In this document: in pieces, positions 1-9,353 of the stretch
How positions within the stretch are numbered: the first letter of the stretch is position 1
Layout: every line of letters begins with the position of its first letter
Notes under the pieces: generated by a model
What the model was told of the DNA's origin: nothing
Seen by the model: only the letters and a program-made list of their open reading frames with translations
The model's database searches: none
Program-made: the position numbers and the translations under genes
Assembly (NCBI GenBank): GCA_045538895.1
Contig: JAZQEH010000076.1
Span: forward strand, 1-18,939
DNA: 18,939 nucleotides
DNA from: UMGS902 sp045538895
Lineage (GTDB): Bacteria > Bacillota > Clostridia > Oscillospirales > CAG-272
Reading direction: 5' to 3'

Positions 1-931
1 GTGCGATTGCCGCTTTTGCCTTTTCGGCGATGTTTTCGGGGGTAAGACCGTATTCCTTTAAGAGTTCAGGAACCTGACCGCTCTTACCGAACTTATCCTC
101 AACACCCACACGGAGCATAGGAACGGGACACTTTTCGCAAAGTACCTCTGCAACGGCACTGCCAAGACCGCCAATGATATTATGTTCTTCAGCAGTAACT
201 AATGCACCGGTTTCCTTTGCCGCTTTTGCAATAATCTCTTCGTCGATAGGCTTAATGGTGTGAATGTTTATAACACGTGCGCTTACGCCTTCCTTTTTAA
301 GCATTTCCGCCGCTTCAAGTGCCATACCTACCATAAGACCGGTAGCAATAATGGTAACATCCTTACCGTCGCAAAGTTCAACGCCCTTGCCAAGTTCAAA
401 CTTATAATCCGCAGCATTAAACGTAGGAACTGCATATCTGCCGAAACGCATATAAACGGGACCGTTAAAATCTACCGCAGCCTTGATAGCGGCAGCCGCT
501 TCAACGCAGTCAGCAGGATTAATGATAGTCATGCCGGGGATGGTACGCATAAGGGCGATATCCTCGTTACACTGATGTGTTGCACCGTCCTCACCAACGG
601 TTATACCTGCATGGGTAGCACCGATTTTAACGTTGAGGTGTGGGTAACCGATAGTGTTTCTTACCTGTTCAAAGGCTCTGCCGCTTGCGAACATAGCAAA
701 GCTTGAAGCAAAAGGAATCATGCCGCTTGCGGCAAGACCTGCCGCAACAGCCATCATGTTGCCCTCTGCGATGCCGCAGTCGATAAAGCGGTCGGGATAT
801 GCAGCCTTGAACTTGCATGTTTTCGTAGCCTCTGCGAGGTCAGCATCGAGGACAACGAGTTTGTCATTTACCGCACCAAGCTCTACAAGTGTATCACCGT
901 AGGCTTCTCTGGTTGCTTTCTTTTCAGCCAT
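1..931 (-). CDS. Transketolase, C-terminal subunit (split form), 3' end beyond window
   Basis: This is the C-terminal half of a split transketolase, a cytosolic thiamine-diphosphate enzyme of the non-oxidative pentose phosphate pathway that moves two-carbon ketol units between sugar phosphates. The 310 complete codons in the window cover the pyrimidine-binding domain, with the motif CGIAEGNMM at residues 52-60 whose Glu56 matches the glutamate that activates the cofactor, followed by the transketolase C-terminal domain. No stop codon is reached before position 1. The split family is usually about 310 residues, so only a few codons are probably missing. The start is ATG at 929-931, preceded by GGAGGA. 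It lies 13 bases after the stop of the N-terminal half, so the two are surely co-transcribed and form one enzyme. A 1-deoxyxylulose-5-phosphate synthase is unlikely because that enzyme is a single chain. Confidence 0.95.
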   Translation of the reverse strand, partial: MAEKKATREAYGDTLVELGAVNDKLVVLDADLAEATKTCKFKAAYPDRFIDCGIAEGNMMAVAAGLAASGMIPFASSFAMFASGRAFEQVRNTIGYPHLNVKIGATHAGITVGEDGATHQCNEDIALMRTIPGMTIINPADCVEAAAAIKAAVDFNGPVYMRFGRYAVPTFNAADYKFELGKGVELCDGKDVTIIATGLMVGMALEAAEMLKKEGVSARVINIHTIKPIDEEIIAKAAKETGALVTAEEHNIIGGLGSAVAEVLCEKCPVPMLRVGVEDKFGKSGQVPELLKEYGLTPENIAEKAKAAIA

Positions 932-944
932 TACTGTGTCCTCC

Positions 945-1766
945 TTATTTACTGAGATCTGCTATAGCGATAGCATATTCATCATCGTTAGGTGCCTTGC
1001 CGTGCCATGAAGCCTTGTTTTCCATAAAGGAAACACCCTTACCCTTGACGGTGTTTGCGATTATAGCAGTGGGCTTGCCTTTGCATGCTTTTGCTGCATT
1101 AACTGCGGCTTCAATTTCGTCAAAGTTGTGACCGTCGATAGTAATTACATTCCAACCGAAAGCTTCAAACTTTGTGTCATGAGGGGTGGGGTTCATAACG
1201 TCGGTAACCTTACCGTCGATCTGAAGACCGTTAAAGTCGATAAATACAGTGAGGTTGTCAAGCTTATAGTGAGCTGCAAACATTGCCGCCTCCCAAACCT
1301 GACCTTCTTCGCTTTCGCCATCACCAACCGCACAGTATACACGGTAGCTTTCGTCCTGAAGTTTTGCAGCAAGTGCCATTCCGCATGCGGCAGAAATACC
1401 AAGGCCAAGTGAACCTGTGGACATATCAACACCGGGAACACCTTTCATATCGGGATGACCCTGGAGGTAACTGTCGGTTTTGCGGAGAGTTTTCAAATCT
1501 TCAACGGGGAAGAATCCGCGGTTAGCAAGCACCGAGTAAAGAGCAGGTGCGGCGTGTCCCTTTGACATAACAAAGCGGTCACGGTTAGCCATTTTGGGAT
1601 TCTTTTCATCAATGTTCATCTCTGCAAAGTAGAGATAAGTAACTATATCAGCTATAGAGAGAGAACCGCCCGGATGGCCGCAGCCGGCTGAGTGGGTACT
1701 CTCAATAATGCCCTTGCGGACAAGAGTTGCTTTTTCTTTAAGCATGGTGCTTTTTTTGTTATCCAT
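945..1766 (-). CDS. Transketolase, N-terminal subunit (split form)
   Basis: This 273-residue protein is the N-terminal, diphosphate-binding half of a split transketolase. It shows the thiamine-diphosphate motif starting GDG at residues 148-150 and ending near FIDFN (175-179), the HPGG turn at 31-34 and SKGH at 68-71, which supply histidines near the cofactor in transketolases. The length matches split transketolase N-subunits of Clostridia and archaea. The start at ATG 1764-1766 has a modest GGGA-type ribosome site. An in-frame ATG at codon 8 has no better site, so the longer form is kept. It is the first gene of a two-gene operon with the C-terminal half, driven by the promoter at 1800-1828. 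Confidence 0.96.
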   Translation of the reverse strand: MDNKKSTMLKEKATLVRKGIIESTHSAGCGHPGGSLSIADIVTYLYFAEMNIDEKNPKMANRDRFVMSKGHAAPALYSVLANRGFFPVEDLKTLRKTDSYLQGHPDMKGVPGVDMSTGSLGLGISAACGMALAAKLQDESYRVYCAVGDGESEEGQVWEAAMFAAHYKLDNLTVFIDFNGLQIDGKVTDVMNPTPHDTKFEAFGWNVITIDGHNFDEIEAAVNAAKACKGKPTAIIANTVKGKGVSFMENKASWHGKAPNDDEYAIAIADLSK

Positions 1767-1799
1767 AACTTCCCATCCTATAAATAAGAATACAAGACT

Positions 1800-1828
1800 A
1801 TTATACTTGACTTGCAGAAAAAATGCAA
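1800..1828 (-). promoter_or_regulatory. Sigma-A-type promoter of the split transketolase operon
   Basis: Read on the minus strand there is a -35 box TTGCAT (1823-1828), a 17-base spacer and a perfect -10 box TATAAT (1800-1805), about 35 bases upstream of the N-subunit start. I see no terminator between the addA stop (1880) and this promoter, so read-through from addBA is also possible. Confidence 0.85.
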
Positions 1829-1879
1829 TTAAAATTTTGACAAAATAACAGGAAATTTACTCTTTTTCTTGGTCGGAAT

Positions 1880-4800
1880 TTATATACTGACAGTGTCACC
1901 AAGGCAAAGCGAGTATATAAGCGTATGCCCTGGGGCTTTGCCGCACATTTCTTCGATTGCACGGGCATAGTAGGAGAGCTGGGCGGAGTGTGCATTACGT
2001 AGTTTTTCTTCGGCGGCGGCACGGTTGTTTTTTGGAACACGGTCGGTTTTGTAATCGACGAGAACGATGTCACCGTCTTGGTTGTAGAAGAAACAGTCAA
2101 TAACACCCTGAACGAGTATAGTTTCGCCCTCAAGCTCATTTTTTAAACCTTCATCAACCGCAAAAAGCTTTGCATCAAGGTTAAGGTTAAAGCGTTGCTC
2201 ACGGTAGATTGTGGAGGCTTTTCGCATCTCTGCAAACAAAGGCGTTTTGAGAAAGGCTTCGATTTCGTCAAGGTCAACGAGTGCGGCATCCGCTTCGCTC
2301 AAGAACTTCTTTTCTTTCAGTCGCTCAAGCTCGGCAGCGGCACCGTTTTGAGCAGCGTTTTCAAAGTCAAAGAACTGCATGAAAAGGTGTGTAGCAGTGC
2401 CTCGGCTTGCTGAAACCTCGGCAGCATCTGCCGAGATGAATTTAGGTGCGGCAATCGGCTTTGGAAGTTTCTTTTGCATGATGGTGTCGCTTAGCACCGT
2501 ATCGTCAAGAATATCGGGATAAAGCCGTGAAATAGCAAGCTTTGCGGGGATTTTTGTGCGTGCAGTATGCTCGTATTGGTAGTCAAAGCGGGCGTTCAAC
2601 AGAGCAATCTCATCTTCATTTACTTGCGTGTCTTCGGTAACGTTTACACTTTCAGCCGCTTTTTCAAAATTGATAGGGGTATCGTAAAGCACCTTTATTG
2701 AGTGAAAATCGCTGTCCTCGCCGTGTGCGGCAAGCAAAGCAAGCTGCAGATAGTTATTAAGCCGCATCGCTGAATACTTTGTTAAAAAGTGACTTTCGCC
2801 TTTCGCTAATGCTATAAGCTTGTCCGGTTTTGAGGTAAGTGCAGTTACGTACAAACGCTCTCTCGCACGTGTGAGAGCAACGTACATAAGACGTAGTTGC
2901 TCTTCTTTTAGTGAGTTGTCTATGGCGAGAGCCAGAGATTTGCGCAGCAAGGGGTTGTATATGCCAAATCCGCTTTCATCACGCAGTTTCATAGCGAATC
3001 CGAGATTTCCCGAATAGAGAATGGCAGGTTTAATGTCATCGTTGTTATACCGCTTTTGAGTATCGGCAAAGAAAACAACCGGAAATTCAAGTCCCTTTGA
3101 TTTGTGAATACTGCGTATGGTTATTGCGTTTTGTGCATCATCTGCGAGTGTTGCGGCGGGGAGGGGCGTTTTGGCGTTACGTTCAACGTTTCTTATATAG
3201 CGTAAAAATTCTGATAGGTTTCCTGCGTGGCTGTATGCCGTATTGCGGAGTGCTTCAAGATTTGCCTTTCGTAACGGTGACGAGGCACAGAGCCTTGCGT
3301 AAATTGCGTAACGGTTGTAAAACTCGTCAATAAGCTCGCCTGCACTCATAAATCTTGCCATGCTTCTGAACTCGGAAAGCTGATTTATAAAGCCGGACAG
3401 AACTTCTTTTTCATGTGTGCAAACGGCTTCATCGGCAACATATCTTTTCAGCGTGGAGAAAAGCCGCTCACCCTTTACCCCTTTACGCAGGGATGCAATA
3501 AAATCGCAGCTTACGTTATATAAAGGAGAGAGGAGAACACCGGTAAGCGGAATATCACGTCTTGGGTTGTCGATAGCTTCAAGCATACAGAGGGCAATTT
3601 CAACCTCGCTTTGGTTTAATAGGTTTTCATTAGTTTCGGTGAAAACGGGGATGCCGTATTCACGAAGAGTGCTAGTGTAAAGGTCAACCTTGGCTTTTGG
3701 GGAACGCATTAGTATGGCAATATCGCCGTAGGTTATGGGCTCGCCGTTGTCCTTGGATTCTTCCTTGACAAGCCGTAATATCTCACGCGCGATATAATGG
3801 ATCTCTGTGTTTATGCCAGCGTTAGGAGATTTTTTTGATGGTGTTTCGGCAATGACGATGTTTACGGGCAGTGAGCGTTCTTTTTCACATTTCTTTTTGA
3901 AAACGAGCGAGTCCTTTGCCGAGTAATTCATGTCCGGTGATATAAGCGGCATTACGGTATCGAAAATCATGTTTGTAAAGTCGATAACCTCTTTGTTGCA
4001 ACGGAAGTTTTCGCTCATGAAAACCGTTGCATTGTCACCGTCCGCCCCCTTCTCATATGGTGGGTATTCGTTACGGAGGTTTGCGAAAATTGACGGCTCG
4101 GCACCTCGGAAACCGTAGATACTTTGCTTGATGTCGCCAACCATAAAGCGATTTGTTTTGGTGGAAACGGCGGCGAAGATTCTGTCCTGAACTGCGTTTA
4201 CATCCTGATATTCGTCTATATAAACAGCATCGTAAAGCTCCTTTTGTGCCATTGCAAAAGGTGTGTCATTGCCGTTTTCATCAACTAAAAGACGAAGTGC
4301 ATAGCGGCTGAGATCCGAGAAATCGCAAAGACCGAGTCGTTTCTTCTCGCTTTCGGCACGCTTTTCGTATTCGCATAGAAAGTCGCCGAGCAGATGGCAT
4401 ATGTCGGCAGTTTTTACGAGTGCAGCCGCTACGTCGGTACAACTTGCAGAAACGTAGGTTTCGAGGTCTTCGGTTACTGTCGCTTTGTATTCGTCACGGA
4501 AGGCTTTTACAAAAACCGAATCCTCGGTCTTTTCACCGCGAAAACTTCCAAGTGATGAAAACGCAATGCTGCGAATTGCATTTCTGCCTGCTTCATAGCC
4601 ATCTTTGAGCGCTTTTTCAACAACGAAGATGTTGTGTAAATCTTCTTCAAACCGAGGTGCATATGCCTTCGCAAGCTTTTCGTCAAGCTGAATGCGTTCA
4701 AGGCAGTACAGATAGCCTTTTTTACTGTATTCAAAAAAGTCGGATAACAGACTTTCGATGCGTTTGCCGTGCGGGCAGTCGAAGAAATCATGTTTCGCAT

Positions 4801-5422
4801 ATTCACGCAAATCCGCTTCGCAGTCATACAGTGCCGCCGCACCTTTCGGGAATGCGGAGAGCTTTGTATGCAAAGAGAGCATCGTGTCCGCAAGAGTGCG
4901 GTCGTTGCCTATTCCGACTATAAAGTCAACAAGTTTTGCAAACTCTTCGGCACCGCCGCAAACGGTGCTGTGCGGATCGTCATAGCATTCGTTTATCAAT
5001 GCTTCCATGGTTTCATGGGCAAGCAGAGTGCTTTCGCCCTCGTCAGCCATTCTGAAACTCGGTTCAAGACCGAGTGCCATGTAGTTTGAACGTACGATGT
5101 CAAGGCAGAAACTGTCGATGGTTGATATCTTTGCACTCTGGAGCAGTGCAAACTGCTTTGCAAGCAGCTCGTTTTCACCGTCGAGTGCGATTGCTTTTGA
5201 AACCGCTTGCGAAATTTTCAACCTAAGTTCACTTGCGGTTGCTTTAGTAAACGTAACAACAAGTAGTCGGTCAAGCATAACGGGATTTTCCTTGCGTGTT
5301 ACCGAGCGTATGATACGCTCAATAAGCGTGGTAGTTTTACCGCTTCCTGCTGCGGCGGAAACAAGGAGGGTTTTGGATTGTTCGTTTATAGCAGATAATT
5401 GCGCTTTGGTAAAATCAGCCAT
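1880..5422 (-). CDS. addA: ATP-dependent helicase/nuclease subunit A (AddA)
   Basis: AddA is the UvrD-like 3'-5' helicase and nuclease subunit of AddAB, the Bacillota counterpart of RecBCD, which resects double-strand breaks to load RecA and degrades linear DNA. The 1180 residues are near the usual 1200-1250. Visible motifs are a Q-motif (FTKAQLSAI), Walker A AAAGSGKTT with Lys29, motif II DEYQD (403-407), motif III GDIKQSIYGFRG, motif V IHKSKGLEF, motif VI MYVALTRARERL, and a C-terminal RecB-family nuclease with Asp1109, VDYKTD (Asp1123, Lys1125) and QLSYY (1148-1152). All catalytic residues look intact. The ATG at 5420-5422 overlaps the end of addB by 8 bases and is preceded by GGAGGAGGA inside addB, pointing to translational coupling and stoichiometric synthesis. 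Confidence 0.98.
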   Translation of the reverse strand: MADFTKAQLSAINEQSKTLLVSAAAGSGKTTTLIERIIRSVTRKENPVMLDRLLVVTFTKATASELRLKISQAVSKAIALDGENELLAKQFALLQSAKISTIDSFCLDIVRSNYMALGLEPSFRMADEGESTLLAHETMEALINECYDDPHSTVCGGAEEFAKLVDFIVGIGNDRTLADTMLSLHTKLSAFPKGAAALYDCEADLREYAKHDFFDCPHGKRIESLLSDFFEYSKKGYLYCLERIQLDEKLAKAYAPRFEEDLHNIFVVEKALKDGYEAGRNAIRSIAFSSLGSFRGEKTEDSVFVKAFRDEYKATVTEDLETYVSASCTDVAAALVKTADICHLLGDFLCEYEKRAESEKKRLGLCDFSDLSRYALRLLVDENGNDTPFAMAQKELYDAVYIDEYQDVNAVQDRIFAAVSTKTNRFMVGDIKQSIYGFRGAEPSIFANLRNEYPPYEKGADGDNATVFMSENFRCNKEVIDFTNMIFDTVMPLISPDMNYSAKDSLVFKKKCEKERSLPVNIVIAETPSKKSPNAGINTEIHYIAREILRLVKEESKDNGEPITYGDIAILMRSPKAKVDLYTSTLREYGIPVFTETNENLLNQSEVEIALCMLEAIDNPRRDIPLTGVLLSPLYNVSCDFIASLRKGVKGERLFSTLKRYVADEAVCTHEKEVLSGFINQLSEFRSMARFMSAGELIDEFYNRYAIYARLCASSPLRKANLEALRNTAYSHAGNLSEFLRYIRNVERNAKTPLPAATLADDAQNAITIRSIHKSKGLEFPVVFFADTQKRYNNDDIKPAILYSGNLGFAMKLRDESGFGIYNPLLRKSLALAIDNSLKEEQLRLMYVALTRARERLYVTALTSKPDKLIALAKGESHFLTKYSAMRLNNYLQLALLAAHGEDSDFHSIKVLYDTPINFEKAAESVNVTEDTQVNEDEIALLNARFDYQYEHTARTKIPAKLAISRLYPDILDDTVLSDTIMQKKLPKPIAAPKFISADAAEVSASRGTATHLFMQFFDFENAAQNGAAAELERLKEKKFLSEADAALVDLDEIEAFLKTPLFAEMRKASTIYREQRFNLNLDAKLFAVDEGLKNELEGETILVQGVIDCFFYNQDGDIVLVDYKTDRVPKNNRAAAEEKLRNAHSAQLSYYARAIEEMCGKAPGHTLIYSLCLGDTVSI

Positions 5423-8400
5423 TGTCCTCCTCCTCTCCCATTACTTTTTCTTTTCTGCAAATATGTGCGTAAGCACAGTAGTGGCAGGTTGTGTCTTTTT
5501 CGGCAGCGGTTATGTCACCGCTACGCATATCGCATGCAATTCTTGCAATGCTTTCTTTTACGGTTTCAAAAAGACCGTCGGCTTCTTCGTTTGTTTTCGC
5601 AGTCAGCCCCTTGATAAATTTTTGTTCAACGCTTGAGTCGATAGCGTGTGCAAGCGTGTCCATATCAAACACAAAGCCCATGCGTATGAGTGCATCCTCT
5701 GCAAACTCGGTGCTTTTCGGGCGAGCCTCATCGTCAAGCTCAACTCTTGGCGGCTTTACCACGAAATATGTTGCACTTGCAGGCAGGATATCGTCGGTAC
5801 TGTCAACGCCTACAAGGTCAAAAAACTGCTTGTCCGCAACCGTACAAAGTGAGAAAAGGTATATGAGAAGCTGCAAATTTTTTCCCTTTTGCAAATCCTT
5901 TTCACTGAACTTTTTGTCACCTGATTTATAGTCGGCAACACGCAGATAAACCTTGCCGTCTTTTTTGAAGATGTCAACACGGTCGGCAACTCCGTTAAGG
6001 CTGACACTTGCACCGTCAGGCAGTGAAACAACGAGCGGTTTGTGGCCTTCTTTGCCGCCTATACGGTATTCAAGCTCAAGCGGCTCAAAAGAACTGTGCT
6101 TGAATTCGTTAACGAGATTCTTTGCTATAAGCAGAATGTTTTTACGCATTCTATCAAAGAAGCAAAGCATACGTGCACTTTTTGTACTCTGCGAGTGCAT
6201 GATTTTTTCAACTTCCGCAGTACAGAGCGAGGTGGCAAGCGTGTTTATTTCGTCATCAGTAAGGTCGGCGAGTCTTTTGCCGCTACTTTTGACCGTGCCG
6301 ATAAAATGTTCGAGTATAGAATGGACAAACGTACCAGTATTGTTTGGGTTAAATGCAAACGGTTCGGTATCCTCAAGAGAGAGCATGTAGTTAAGAAAGT
6401 AGTTGAGATGGCAGTCGCTGTATGTGTCAAGCTTGGTTTGCGACAGGTACATTCTGCTTCCGTGAAATGCGGATGCACACTCGGGTGTAATTCTTGCAAA
6501 GGCATTGGAAAGCAGTTTTGCATCGGTAAGCGGCGGAGTGTACAGTCTACGGGGAGTGAGAACTGCGGAAAGCAGAGCTTCGGTTGTTTTGCCCATTGAG
6601 CCTATAGCTTCGGCAGCTTGTCCCGTATAGAAAAGCTTGTCTATGTCGGGGATATCGCGGTAAGCGTATTTTTTGAGGCATGGGAAAAGCTGTTCAATGC
6701 GTGAAACCGCAAAAGATTTTTCGCTTTTTTCACCGTTCAGATCCGCAAGATAGTATGAGATGATTACTTTTTCTGTTGCGAAATCAATCGCACGTACAAA
6801 ATGGTAAAGCTCACGTGCAGAACGCAATGCGAGGTTTTGCGAGAGAGTTACTCCAACACCGTCGAGCAGCTTGCGTTCGTTTTCGCCGAGAGTGGGGCTC
6901 TCCGAAACGGGGGCAGGGAAAACGCCCTCAACTGCACCGAGGATAATGACAATTTTGCGTTCGTCAATTCTTATGGTGTCAGCATTGCCAATGATTATCT
7001 GGTCTTTTGATGACGGTATCTCGGAAATGTCTACCGCAGAGAAAAGAAGCTTAACAAGGTCACAGAATTCGGCAGCGGTGGTTTTTTCATCGCCTGCGGC
7101 ATCAACCATTGTGTCAAGAGCTGCAAGCGTGATATTCCAAAGGCGAATAGACTCTGTGGCAAGGCTTGTTCCAAAGTATTTTGCAAAGTTTTCGTCTGAG
7201 GATTTTTCGCAGATGTTCATTTCCGTTAGGTATTCATATACGGCTGTAGCAAAGTCTTTTACGGTTTTTGCACCGTCAAGCGAGTCGCAGAAGCGGGAGA
7301 GGGGCAGAGCGATTTTTTGCTTCACTGCGTTTATTACGGACAGTGCCTCTTTATCAACCTCGGTTGTGTAGCCGTCTGTGGACATGGTAAAGTCCTCACC
7401 GTCAAGGTAGCGTTCTCGACCGCAGACGTTCCAGCGATTTATGTATTCTTCAAATTCATCGCATTCGTCATCGCTTATGTCTACAAGTCCTGTTTTAATA
7501 TAGGCTGCAACGTTGCTTTCCTTGAAATTGTATACGTAAAGCGAAAGTGCAGAAAGTATAAGCCGTGTTAACGGCAGCAGGGCGGCATTTTTCTTGTGTG
7601 AAAAGAAAAAGGGAATATTGCACCGTGAAAAAGCACGGTCGATAAGTCCTGCGTAATTGTCGGCATTGCGTGCGATTACTGCAATATCCGAGTAGGAGTG
7701 ACCGCTTTCTACGGCAAGGTAGATTTCACGCAGTGCAAGAGCGATTTCATCGGATTTGTTATTGCAAACGCAAAGCTCGATCCGACCGTCGGTAGGTTCA
7801 TTGTATGTATCGGCAGAGCCGAGATCCCAAAGGTTTTCTTTTGCAAAGACGAGCGCATCGTGTGAAGTGTCGGTAAGGTATTTTTCTTCAAGCGTTACCG
7901 AGAGCTTTGCTGAAAGGGATAAAAGCTTTTTTCGTGTGTCCGCACATTCTGCCATGTGTGCACCCCGACGGCTGAACGGCAGTGCCACAGTCACGTTACA
8001 TCCACGTGACAGCATGCGTGAAATTACAGTAAGCTCCTGCTTTGTAAAGCTCACAAACGAGTCGATATATATGTGAGCATCACCGAAAAAGTCATTTTCT
8101 GCGAGAAGAAGTGCAAGCGTGTCGATATCATCGGCTTGCTCGGCGAATTTTTCGTGCAGAGTTGCTTCGTATTCTGTGTAAATTGCCGCAAGGTCATTAA
8201 GCTTTTTGCAAAGCGACTCATTTTCAAGATTATCCGCTGCGTTGGTGATATCTTCAGCAGTTACCGAGCAGGCACGGAACTCGCTCATAAGAGAGCAGAG
8301 TGCTTCAAGCGTCTTTCCCTGAAAACTGTTTGCAAAAACAGAGAGATAGGGGTTAAGCTTTTTCATTGTGCGGTACATTGTCACAAGCTTTGCACCGTCT

Positions 8401-8645
8401 GTTGCGTAGTTGTATGTAAGCGAGCCAAAACGCCTTGCAACAAGGTTTGCAAGACGTGAAAAGCCAACCGCATCAACGAGCAATGCGGCATTTTTCGGCA
8501 GAGCGGTCATAAGTGCGTTTTCTGCAAGCAGAGCCTTCTGGTCGGGCACTATAAAATATGCACGGCGGCACTCTTTGACATCATTTTGGATAAGCCGCAG
8601 TATTTCTTCACGTGCGGCACGTGTTCCGTAAAGTAAAGTCAGCAT
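5415..8645 (-). CDS. addB: ATP-dependent helicase/nuclease subunit B (AddB)
   Basis: AddB partners AddA in the AddAB end-resection complex. It is a helicase-fold protein that has lost helicase activity, recognises Chi in studied species, and carries a second nuclease domain. The 1076 residues include the conserved N-terminal VPDQ (33-36), a middle AVEGVFP-type segment, and the nuclease motif VADYKSGDKK (Asp905, Lys907). Cys745, Cys1054, Cys1057 and Cys1063 match the four-cysteine iron-sulphur staple of AddB (C-x2-C-x5-C at the C-terminus). Unusually, the N-terminal Walker A is absent: GTRAAREE (7-14) stands where Bacillus AddB has a GxxGxGKT loop. The gene starts 3 bases after the stop of the upstream 229-codon gene without a clear ribosome site of its own, so it is probably translated by coupling. 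Confidence 0.97.
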   Translation of the reverse strand: MLTLLYGTRAAREEILRLIQNDVKECRRAYFIVPDQKALLAENALMTALPKNAALLVDAVGFSRLANLVARRFGSLTYNYATDGAKLVTMYRTMKKLNPYLSVFANSFQGKTLEALCSLMSEFRACSVTAEDITNAADNLENESLCKKLNDLAAIYTEYEATLHEKFAEQADDIDTLALLLAENDFFGDAHIYIDSFVSFTKQELTVISRMLSRGCNVTVALPFSRRGAHMAECADTRKKLLSLSAKLSVTLEEKYLTDTSHDALVFAKENLWDLGSADTYNEPTDGRIELCVCNNKSDEIALALREIYLAVESGHSYSDIAVIARNADNYAGLIDRAFSRCNIPFFFSHKKNAALLPLTRLILSALSLYVYNFKESNVAAYIKTGLVDISDDECDEFEEYINRWNVCGRERYLDGEDFTMSTDGYTTEVDKEALSVINAVKQKIALPLSRFCDSLDGAKTVKDFATAVYEYLTEMNICEKSSDENFAKYFGTSLATESIRLWNITLAALDTMVDAAGDEKTTAAEFCDLVKLLFSAVDISEIPSSKDQIIIGNADTIRIDERKIVIILGAVEGVFPAPVSESPTLGENERKLLDGVGVTLSQNLALRSARELYHFVRAIDFATEKVIISYYLADLNGEKSEKSFAVSRIEQLFPCLKKYAYRDIPDIDKLFYTGQAAEAIGSMGKTTEALLSAVLTPRRLYTPPLTDAKLLSNAFARITPECASAFHGSRMYLSQTKLDTYSDCHLNYFLNYMLSLEDTEPFAFNPNNTGTFVHSILEHFIGTVKSSGKRLADLTDDEINTLATSLCTAEVEKIMHSQSTKSARMLCFFDRMRKNILLIAKNLVNEFKHSSFEPLELEYRIGGKEGHKPLVVSLPDGASVSLNGVADRVDIFKKDGKVYLRVADYKSGDKKFSEKDLQKGKNLQLLIYLFSLCTVADKQFFDLVGVDSTDDILPASATYFVVKPPRVELDDEARPKSTEFAEDALIRMGFVFDMDTLAHAIDSSVEQKFIKGLTAKTNEEADGLFETVKESIARIACDMRSGDITAAEKDTTCHYCAYAHICRKEKVMGEEEDNG

Positions 8646-8648
8646 AAT

Positions 8649-9338
8649 TTAAATCTCTTGTTCGTTATCGGTGTATATTTCGGCGATTTCAAAGTTCTGT
8701 TCTTTTTTCAGCCTGCGGCGGAAATAGAAAAAGAAATAATTGCGGAGAATATACACGTTGTCATATTCTTTTCTGAAGCAGACGTACATCTTATCGCTTT
8801 TGCCTACGCCCGATTTGTTAAGGAAAAAAGGTGAAACGATAAGTACGCTCGAGTCCGGATGCTCCTCCGCCATTTGCTGGAGCCTGATTTTATCAAAGGT
8901 GTCTTTGCCGGATGGAATCAGAAAAACCACGTTTTTGTTGATTTCGGCAAAAAGGCGGTTGGTGTTTTTGTTTCTTAAAATAAGGGTAACAATAAGCGTA
9001 ATCAGGGCAGAAGCAAGGATAATGGGGATTACAAGAATAAATGCGGCGGTATAAAGAAGTACAAACGCACCTGCTTGCAGGTATTGGTAAAGCAGCAGCC
9101 CCCATCGGAATATCCGGGTAACCCAGAGTGAGTTTTTGAAATATTTTTCAAAGGCAGGGAAAAACTTTCTTTGCCTTGCTTTTGCAAGCAGAAACGAAAA
9201 ATAGTTTTTGGCACTGAAGCATTTGGCATCATCGCTTTTTGTATCATCGGGGTGGAGTTCCATTTCGAGCTTATAGAGTTTCTTTTTAAGGGCACGGTTT
9301 TCTTTTTTCAGTCTGTTTATTTCATCTCTGTCACTCAT
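8649..9338 (-). CDS. Unknown membrane protein with N-terminal coiled coil, first gene of the addBA operon
   Basis: I do not recognise a family for this 229-residue protein. Residues 4-28 form a charged heptad-like helix (INRLKKENRALKKKLYKLEM) that should make a short coiled coil. Residues about 79-121 are one long hydrophobic stretch, enough for a two-pass membrane hairpin. The C-terminal 105 residues are soluble-looking, with alternating beta-like (VVFLIPSG, SSVLIVSPFF, MYVCF, NVYIL) and helical pieces, and end in an acidic tail. By the positive-inside rule both ends probably face the cytoplasm. The ATG at 9336-9338 follows a very strong AAGGAGGTG site. The gene is the promoter-proximal member of an operon with addB and addA (3-base gap to addB), which suggests co-expression with DNA-end processing, but a functional link is only an inference. 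Confidence 0.8.
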   Translation of the reverse strand: MSDRDEINRLKKENRALKKKLYKLEMELHPDDTKSDDAKCFSAKNYFSFLLAKARQRKFFPAFEKYFKNSLWVTRIFRWGLLLYQYLQAGAFVLLYTAAFILVIPIILASALITLIVTLILRNKNTNRLFAEINKNVVFLIPSGKDTFDKIRLQQMAEEHPDSSVLIVSPFFLNKSGVGKSDKMYVCFRKEYDNVYILRNYFFFYFRRRLKKEQNFEIAEIYTDNEQEI

Positions 9339-9353
9339 GTCTGCACCTCCTTG

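Noticed and set aside
1767..1879. Riboswitch or terminator between addA and the transketolase operon
   Set aside because: The gap holds a clear promoter but no convincing stem-loop with a T-run. The promoter lies too close to the start codon for a riboswitch.
5953..6599. Plus-strand open frames opposite addB and addA of up to about 185 codons
   Set aside because: They lie wholly inside well-conserved addA and addB, lack ribosome sites and have the composition of reverse-strand shadows.
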